Source of the DNA: Prochlorococcus marinus str. MIT 9107
GTDB lineage: Bacteria > Cyanobacteriota > Cyanobacteriia > PCC-6307 > Cyanobiaceae
Assembly (NCBI RefSeq): GCF_000759855.1
Contig: NZ_JNAI01000002.1
Span: 1-64,000, forward strand
Direction of reading: 5' to 3'
Length of the DNA: 64,000 bases
Part shown: in pieces, positions 59,453-64,000 of the stretch
Layout: every line of letters starts with the position of its first letter
Numbering within the stretch: the first letter of the stretch is position 1
The notes under the pieces: model-generated
The model's input: only the letters and a program-made list of their open reading frames with translations
Database searches by the model: none
Told to the model about the DNA's origin: nothing
Translations under genes and position numbers: made by a program

Positions 59453-60091
59453 TTGGAAGTTTTAAGCAATTATCAAAGACAAAAACTTGACGAGAGCAAT
59501 GATGAAATTTTTTATTCTGATCCAAAATTTGTTTATCATTTAGACGCAAACTTCAGAAACTATTTATCTTCTATTTATAAAAAAGAAATCATAGATCACT
59601 CTATTGTTCTTGATTTAATGTCTAGTTGGGATAGTTATCTACCCTCAGAAAAAAAATACAAAAAAATTATTGGTCATGGCTTAAATAGAGTTGAATTAGA
59701 ACGAAACAAATCTTTCAATTCTTTTTGGATTCAGAATTTTAATCTAAAACAAGAGATTCCTTTAGATAGTGGAAGCATTGATTGTTGTTTAATGGTCGCA
59801 GCATGGCAATACTTACAATATCCCGAAAACCTTACTCAAGAAATCGCAAGAATCCTAAATAATGAAGGGAAAATTATCGTTTCTTTTTCAAATAGAGCTT
59901 TTTGGCATAAAGCACCCAATATATGGACTACTTCGAATGAAGAGGAGAGACTTAAATACGTAAGAAAAGTATTAATTACAAACGGATTTAAAGAACCTAA
60001 GATAATAAAAAAATTTAATAATGAAAGTTTTAACTTCTTGCCTTTTTTAAAGAATGATCCTTTTTATTGTTTAATTGCATGTAAAGAATAA
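59453..60091 (+). CDS. SAM-dependent methyltransferase-like protein
   Basis: The 212-residue protein begins MEVLSNYQRQKLDESNDEIF (start TTG at 59453) and has HSIVLDLMSSWDSYLPSEKK (motif I, VLDLMSSW instead of the common GxGxG), GHGLNRVELERNKSFNSFWI, PLDSGSIDCCLMVAAWQYLQ (motif with DSGSID) and ILNNEGKIIVSFSNRAFW. The fold is class I methyltransferase. The loop glycines are degenerate, so SAM binding should be tested. Substrate unknown. Confidence 0.8.
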   Translation: MEVLSNYQRQKLDESNDEIFYSDPKFVYHLDANFRNYLSSIYKKEIIDHSIVLDLMSSWDSYLPSEKKYKKIIGHGLNRVELERNKSFNSFWIQNFNLKQEIPLDSGSIDCCLMVAAWQYLQYPENLTQEIARILNNEGKIIVSFSNRAFWHKAPNIWTTSNEEERLKYVRKVLITNGFKEPKIIKKFNNESFNFLPFLKNDPFYCLIACKE

Positions 60092-60188
60092 ATATAATTC
60101 TCAAAATAAATTACAAATATCTTCAGAAAATTGACTTCATAGCCTAACTTGCAATTATTGTTTAAAATTGGATAGTAATAAAAATTCA

Positions 60189-60434
60189 ATGGGTTCAAAA
60201 AGAGAAAAATATCCTGAAAAATGTCCTTGGGATCTTGGCCCTAACCAACATTTAGCAAAAGCGCCAAACTGGACCTTAAGATTAGGTGAAGCAAATGTAT
60301 GTTTTAGTAAAAACAAATTAGACAATAATTACTTTCATGTAATTAGTAATGAAAATGAGGAGCAAATTCTTGCTTTCAGAGCTAGGCTACTTTATCAAAA
60401 ACTACTTGACAAAGGTTTTCGACTAGTTGAATGA
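60189..60434 (+). CDS. Conserved small hypothetical protein
   Basis: From the ATG at 60189 the product has 81 residues (MGSKREKYPEKCPWDLGPNQ, HLAKAPNWTLRLGEANVCFS, then ENEEQILAFRARLLYQKLLD). A TTG at 60168 would add seven residues. It is soluble with a P/W-rich N terminus. It follows the methyltransferase gene by about 97 bases. No function known. Confidence 0.6.
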   Translation: MGSKREKYPEKCPWDLGPNQHLAKAPNWTLRLGEANVCFSKNKLDNNYFHVISNENEEQILAFRARLLYQKLLDKGFRLVE

Positions 60435-60492
60435 AAAACTTAATTTATGGAAAATCTGATCGAATGATCTTAAGTATAAATTTTTATAGGTA

Positions 60493-61146
60493 TTAATTTA
60501 ATAATGACAATTCTTCAAATATAAACTTTTGTTTTTCCTCTTTACCATTGTTATTAAGGTATTTAATAGATCTTGAATTAAGTATCCAAATATTTTTAGA
60601 CCCAATTCTAGTAAAGCTGTCTTCATATTCCAATTTCAAAGAATTTGGCCTGAGAGTATTTGGATCAATTTGTTGACTTGTATATCTTTTACTGAGAATG
60701 CCACTTCCAGTATCAAAGAATTCTTCGATAAAAATTTCAATTATAATTCCATGAATTTTTCGGTAGACCATATTAATACATCCATTTTTGACTCTATATT
60801 TGTCTCCATTGTTCTTGCCAGATACACTCATTAAAATCCCACTTTCAGAACTATTAAGTAAATTAAAATTATTCTCTGAATGTACAGATTGAAATTCTCT
60901 TTTTACCCTGTGTATACATACTTCAAATAATTGAGAGGCAATACTTTTAATAATTTTGTCATCATCTATTTTTTGGATATGAGGTTTAAAGTCTTTCCCT
61001 AAGACAAATTGGCCTTCATGTCGATGTTCATTTATCGAAAAAATACATTTACCTTTATAACCATTAAAATCATCGTTCCAGTTATACCTATTTTCATAAG
61101 CCTTTCGAAAAATCTCCTTATAATTAATTTCTGTTAGATTCTCCAT
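60493..61146 (-). CDS. DUF3386 family protein
   Basis: The 217-residue soluble protein has EIFRKAYENRYNWNDDFNGY, KGKCIFSINEHRHEGQFVLG, CIHRVKREFQSVHSENNF and a C-terminal DPNTLRPNSLKLEYEDSFTR then IGSKNIWILNSR. The AYENRYTW...F.GY.. start and beta-rich fold match DUF3386, a cyanobacterial and plastid family with no firm function. It is upstream of the pcb terminator. Confidence 0.8.
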   Translation of the reverse strand: MENLTEINYKEIFRKAYENRYNWNDDFNGYKGKCIFSINEHRHEGQFVLGKDFKPHIQKIDDDKIIKSIASQLFEVCIHRVKREFQSVHSENNFNLLNSSESGILMSVSGKNNGDKYRVKNGCINMVYRKIHGIIIEIFIEEFFDTGSGILSKRYTSQQIDPNTLRPNSLKLEYEDSFTRIGSKNIWILNSRSIKYLNNNGKEEKQKFIFEELSLLN

Positions 61147-61176
61147 TAATTTTCTTAACTTATAGGTTAATTCTAC

Positions 61177-61214
61177 AAAAAAAAACCTCTCTATTAGAAG
61201 AGAGGCTTTTTTTT
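61177..61214. terminator. Bidirectional terminator between pcb and DUF3386
   Basis: CCTCTCT (61186-61192) pairs with AGAGAGG (61199-61205) between an A run and eight T, so it ends the pcb transcript on the minus strand. Confidence 0.9.
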
Positions 61215-61225
61215 ACAAAATTAAA

Positions 61226-62284
61226 TTAGTTTTGACTAATTTTTGTATTCTCTATATTGTCAAATGCTTGACCAATTTTCTTAAAGTCGAATCCCATAGC
61301 TCTTAGTGCGTGCCATAGATGACCTTGTAAGAAAAAGAACCCTAAGTAGAAATGAACATTGGCAAGCCAAGCTCTTGAACTATAAGCACCTGTTCCATAA
61401 TCACCTGTATCTATGAAATAAGGGGCAAACTCAAACTGGAGCTTTAACGGCTCTCCATATAGATCAACTGGATAAATGGTTGTATTTGAAGCACACCAGA
61501 AAGCGGCTACAAAAGCCATATAAGAAACACCAACTACTGAGTATGACAAGATAGCCTCAGCTCCAAGTAAACCTTTACCTTTAAATTCTGTATATTCTCC
61601 AAATTGTTTTGTAGCAATATGGAAAGCTCCACCAATTATTTCAAGGAAAGCTAGGAAAGCATGTCCACCCATAACATCTTCTAAACTATCTATTTTTAAG
61701 AAATCAAATTGATGATTCCATATAGCAGCTATATCTAAATTGTAAACAACTTGTCTTGTAGATCCAATTGCTGGGTCATAGATTCCATGTATACGAGCCC
61801 ACTCCACAAACATAATTGCACCAAGACCTAAGAAAATCAAATGATGTCCTAGGATAAAAGTTAATTTATCTGGATCATCCCACTCAAAATCGAATTTTTG
61901 TGGCTTACTATTTTCTGGATAGTCTCCAAGATCTCCTGCAAATTTGTTGGAATGCAATAAGCCACCTGCACCAAGTACAGCTGAGAAAATTAGATGTAAT
62001 GTGCAAATTACAACAATTCCATATGGTTCTGTAATAACTCCATTCTCAATTCCACCAATTCCAATACCTGCTAGGTGAGGTAAAACAATTGCCTTCTGAG
62101 CACCCATTGGGATACTGGCGTCGTATCGAGCCAATTCAAATAATCCAAAAGCACCTGCCCAGAACATCATTAGTCCTGCATGAGCAGCATGAGCAGCTAT
62201 GAATTTACCTGAACGTCCTACAACACCAGAATTACCTGCGAACCAGTCATAGGTGACATCAGATTTTCCGTAAGTTTGTAACAC
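61226..62284 (-). CDS. pcb: Pcb chlorophyll a/b-binding light-harvesting protein (CP43'-like)
   Basis: The 352-residue six-helix antenna protein of the CP43/IsiA family begins MLQTYGKSDVTYDWFAGNSG and has GKFIAAHAAHAGLMMFWAGA, LGAGGLLHSNKFAGDLGDYP, FILGHHLIFLGLGAIMFVEW, GGHAFLAFLEIIGGAFHIAT and the end HFYLGFFFLQGHLWHALRAM. The large lumenal loop of CP43 is missing (352 vs 460 residues), as in all Pcb/IsiA proteins. Pcb binds divinyl chlorophylls in Prochlorococcus and serves photosystem II, or photosystem I under iron stress. It follows isiB on the same strand, so an iron-responsive role is likely. Confidence 0.93.
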   Translation of the reverse strand: MLQTYGKSDVTYDWFAGNSGVVGRSGKFIAAHAAHAGLMMFWAGAFGLFELARYDASIPMGAQKAIVLPHLAGIGIGGIENGVITEPYGIVVICTLHLIFSAVLGAGGLLHSNKFAGDLGDYPENSKPQKFDFEWDDPDKLTFILGHHLIFLGLGAIMFVEWARIHGIYDPAIGSTRQVVYNLDIAAIWNHQFDFLKIDSLEDVMGGHAFLAFLEIIGGAFHIATKQFGEYTEFKGKGLLGAEAILSYSVVGVSYMAFVAAFWCASNTTIYPVDLYGEPLKLQFEFAPYFIDTGDYGTGAYSSRAWLANVHFYLGFFFLQGHLWHALRAMGFDFKKIGQAFDNIENTKISQN

Positions 62285-62379
62285 TTGATTTAAATAAACA
62301 GCAAGTTGAGCATATTGCTGATCAGTATGTTTTTTTACATGTTCTTTACAGATTTAATTACTTATGTAAATAAAACAAC

Positions 62380-62428
62380 TTTCAAAGGAACAAATGTTAC
62401 AAACAAAGAAAGTATTGTCTTTGAAAGC
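62380..62428 (-). other. Inverted repeat between isiB and pcb
   Basis: CTTTCAAAG (62380-62388) and CTTTGAAAG (62420-62428) form a perfect 9-bp inverted repeat overlapping the last base pairs of isiB. No T run follows, so it may stabilise or split the transcript rather than end it. Confidence 0.5.
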
Positions 62429-62953
62429 TTACGCCAATGAAGGAATTTCGCCCTTTAGTTGAGAAGCCCATGTTTCCAGACGTGAATCAGTCAAATCAGA
62501 TTCACTATCCTCATCAAGAGGTAATCCACAAAAGCTTTCCCCAATGACACTCTTAGACTCATCGAAAGTATAAGAAGATTTATCTACATAACCAACCATT
62601 TCTGCGCCTGCTTTGGTGAAGTAACTATGTAGTTCTTCCATGGCATCACAATAATTTTCTGTGTAGGTAGAAGAATCTCCTAAGCCAAAAATTGCAACCT
62701 TTTTGCCTGATAAACTTAATTCCCCAATATCCTCTAGGATAGAATCCCATGCAGTTCCTGATCTTTCTTCATCTGCTCCTGTGTTCCAGGTGGGTATCCC
62801 ACAGATAATTCCATCAAGACCTTCTAATTCTGAAAGATCATCCACATCAGATACATCTTTAGGTGCTTCTGCTGAAGAAATAAAGTTGTGAAGACGATCT
62901 GCTACATCTTCTGTTTTTCCAGTTGTAGTTGCGTAATAAATTCCTACGGTCAT
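62429..62953 (-). CDS. isiB: Flavodoxin
   Basis: The 174-residue flavodoxin has the FMN phosphate loop YYATTTGKTEDVADRLHNF (Thr/Ser-rich, about 7-25), the isoalloxazine loops GIPTWNTGADEERSGTAW (about 53-70, with Trp) and FGLGDSSTYTENYCDAMEEL (Tyr stacking). It replaces ferredoxin as electron carrier during iron shortage. Length (about 170) is the long-chain type. The pcb gene lies 144 bases downstream on the same strand, as in isiAB-type loci but in reverse order. Confidence 0.94.
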   Translation of the reverse strand: MTVGIYYATTTGKTEDVADRLHNFISSAEAPKDVSDVDDLSELEGLDGIICGIPTWNTGADEERSGTAWDSILEDIGELSLSGKKVAIFGLGDSSTYTENYCDAMEELHSYFTKAGAEMVGYVDKSSYTFDESKSVIGESFCGLPLDEDSESDLTDSRLETWASQLKGEIPSLA

Positions 62954-63093
62954 AACTTCAAATTGTTTACCTTAAAATAATAAAATCTAAAAACATTAAA
63001 TTAATTTCTTTAAAAACTTTTTCATGTAAAATTTTATACTAATTAACGTAAGATTTTTTTTGGGAATAATTTGTAAAAAACATTTCAAACATC

Positions 63094-63828
63094 GTGACTG
63101 ACAAAATTCAAAATGAAATCAATAATTTTGTAGAAGAATTTAAATTAAAAGGTAGGAGGGATTTTAAATTAATTGTTTTATTTGGATTATTGGGAGATTT
63201 CGATAGTTTTGAATATGCAATAAATTTAAAAAACTTTTTAGATAATCATCCAGATAAAAATTTAGATGTTTTTGCCATTGCAATAGGGAACCAAAATGGG
63301 AAAGAAAAATTCTGTAACTTTACTGGCTTTAATGAAGACAATTTAGTAGTTGTTTCTGACAATCAAATTCACAATGATTTAAAAGTCTCAAAAGGTTTAG
63401 ATATAGGTTTAGGGGGTTGGATCAATATGCTTTTAATGCTATCAGGTATAAATTCTTTCAAAACAATCAGAGAAGTTATTAGGGGTTACACAGGAGACCG
63501 TAAAGCAAAGCAAATCTATTCAGAATTTGACAAAATTGACGTTTTAAAAATACTAAAGTTTTCAGGTAATTCTTTTAGGAAGTTTTTTGGCGATGGTTAT
63601 TTAAGACCATTTGAACTTGCGACATTTAGGTTAAATAATATGAATGAAATAATAAAAAATTGGGATGATTATATTCTTAATGAAAAATACCTTCCGCAAA
63701 GAGGGGCTTCTTTTTTATTAAATGATAAAAATCAAGTTATTTATAAATTTTTCTCTAGTGATGTGCTGGGATATTCTTCAAACATGAGGGACCCTTTAGA
63801 ATTTTTATCTAATTTAATGAAAGAATAG
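63094..63828 (+). CDS. Peroxiredoxin-like (AhpC/TSA-type) family protein
   Basis: The 244-residue protein starts at GTG 63094. Residues about 22-60 (DFKLIVLFGLLGDFDSFEYA...NLDVFAIAIG) look like the thioredoxin-fold first strand and helix; GGWINMLLMLSGINSFKTIR, LRPFELATFRLNNMNE and LPQRGASFLLNDKNQVIYKF complete a PRX-like2 domain as found in cyanobacteria. The usual peroxidatic Cys motif is not present at the first helix (LLGDFDS instead of T..C), so it may not be an active peroxidase. It is divergent from isiB. Confidence 0.65.
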   Translation: MTDKIQNEINNFVEEFKLKGRRDFKLIVLFGLLGDFDSFEYAINLKNFLDNHPDKNLDVFAIAIGNQNGKEKFCNFTGFNEDNLVVVSDNQIHNDLKVSKGLDIGLGGWINMLLMLSGINSFKTIREVIRGYTGDRKAKQIYSEFDKIDVLKILKFSGNSFRKFFGDGYLRPFELATFRLNNMNEIIKNWDDYILNEKYLPQRGASFLLNDKNQVIYKFFSSDVLGYSSNMRDPLEFLSNLMKE

Positions 63829-63845
63829 TTTTTAAAAGGCTTTTT

Positions 63846-64000
63846 ATGAATGTAGACATATTTGGATATTTTGCAGCAATTTTAACTACAGCCGCATTTT
63901 TACCTCAATTGATAAAGACCTTAAAAACAAAAAAGGCAGATGATGTTTCTTTGACAACATTAATAATGTTTATTATCGGAGTTTTGTCTTGGATTATTTA
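63846..64000 (+). CDS. SemiSWEET/PQ-loop family sugar transporter, partial
   Basis: The frame starts at ATG 63846 and runs off the window end. The 51 residues seen are NVDIFGYFAAILTTAAFLPQ, LIKTLKTKKADDVSLTTLIM, FIIGVLSWII. 'FLPQ...KTKKADDVSL' is the hallmark PQ-loop segment of SemiSWEET proteins, which are about 85-90 residues with three helices and work as dimers. The third helix lies beyond the window. Confidence 0.85.
   Translation, partial: MNVDIFGYFAAILTTAAFLPQLIKTLKTKKADDVSLTTLIMFIIGVLSWII

Noticed and set aside
61226-62284. Second psbC copy
   Set aside because: The large lumenal loop and the CP43 motifs around it are missing and the length is 352, which fits Pcb/IsiA instead.
62954-63093. 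Fur box in the isiB upstream region
   Set aside because: I looked for a GATAATGATAATCATTATC-like sequence and found none convincing; iron control of isiB is inferred from family knowledge only.

Overview
This AT-rich, densely packed window is cyanobacterial chromosome and almost certainly comes from a high-light Prochlorococcus. Several genes point that way together: a Pcb chlorophyll-binding antenna protein, a cluster of three high-light-inducible protein (HLIP) genes, the psbD-psbC pair, petM, ycf4, ycf39, an NTRC-type thioredoxin reductase, a split pntA, a truncated SLH-less porin, and many 25-60 residue hypothetical proteins. The strain is not identified here.

Layout. (1) 1-12,100 is an accessory zone of tiny, mostly unknown genes, many with one membrane helix. 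It includes DUF3303-, DUF3721-, DUF2839- and DUF3764-like genes, two paralogous structured RNA candidates (about 6,870-7,215), photosystem-like small membrane proteins (one carrying a cytochrome b559-beta-like domain without its heme histidine), and an NRAMP-like transporter. Decayed genes occur at 2,155 and 11,883. (2) 12,299-18,656 holds an NSS transporter, SelO, the hli cluster with an adjacent gene broken by a 22-bp duplication, and unknown small membrane genes. (3) 18,822-46,101 is the core: ychF, an HlyD-type adaptor, polA (with an unusual insertion of about 105 residues), cysS, dxr, a nitroreductase, a YheT-like hydrolase, pntA1-pntA2-pntB, NTRC, infA, ycf39, petM, a hydrolase, ilvH, a cyclophilin lipoprotein, ycf4, psbD-psbC, maf, cobQ, a 2Fe-2S ferredoxin and a large outer-membrane barrel. 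(4) 46,618-53,568 is a second accessory zone: type I methyltransferase and specificity genes without an intact hsdR, then an island ending at tRNA-Ser(CGA). The island holds tRNA 3'-end fragments, tandem repeats, remnants of a Cys/Gly-rich peptide and a broken McrB-like gene. (5) 53,631-64,000 is rich in iron-stress functions (Fe(III)-binding protein, Fe(II)/2OG dioxygenase, porin, flavodoxin isiB, Pcb) mixed with glyQ, DUF1824, a tautomerase, a methyltransferase, DUF3386, a peroxiredoxin-like gene and a partial SemiSWEET-like gene cut by the window end.

The genes cover photosystem II core and assembly (psbD, psbC, ycf39), photosystem I assembly (ycf4), cytochrome b6f (petM), NADPH balance and redox control (pntAB, NTRC), photoprotection (hli), and iron capture and sparing (futA-type protein, porin, flavodoxin, Pcb). 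The strongest unexplained signals are the tandem RNA pair with matching hairpins, the b559-like protein with His replaced by Asn, the PolA insertion, and the tRNA-Ser island. All assignments come from reading the sequence and from recalled family features; no database search was run.
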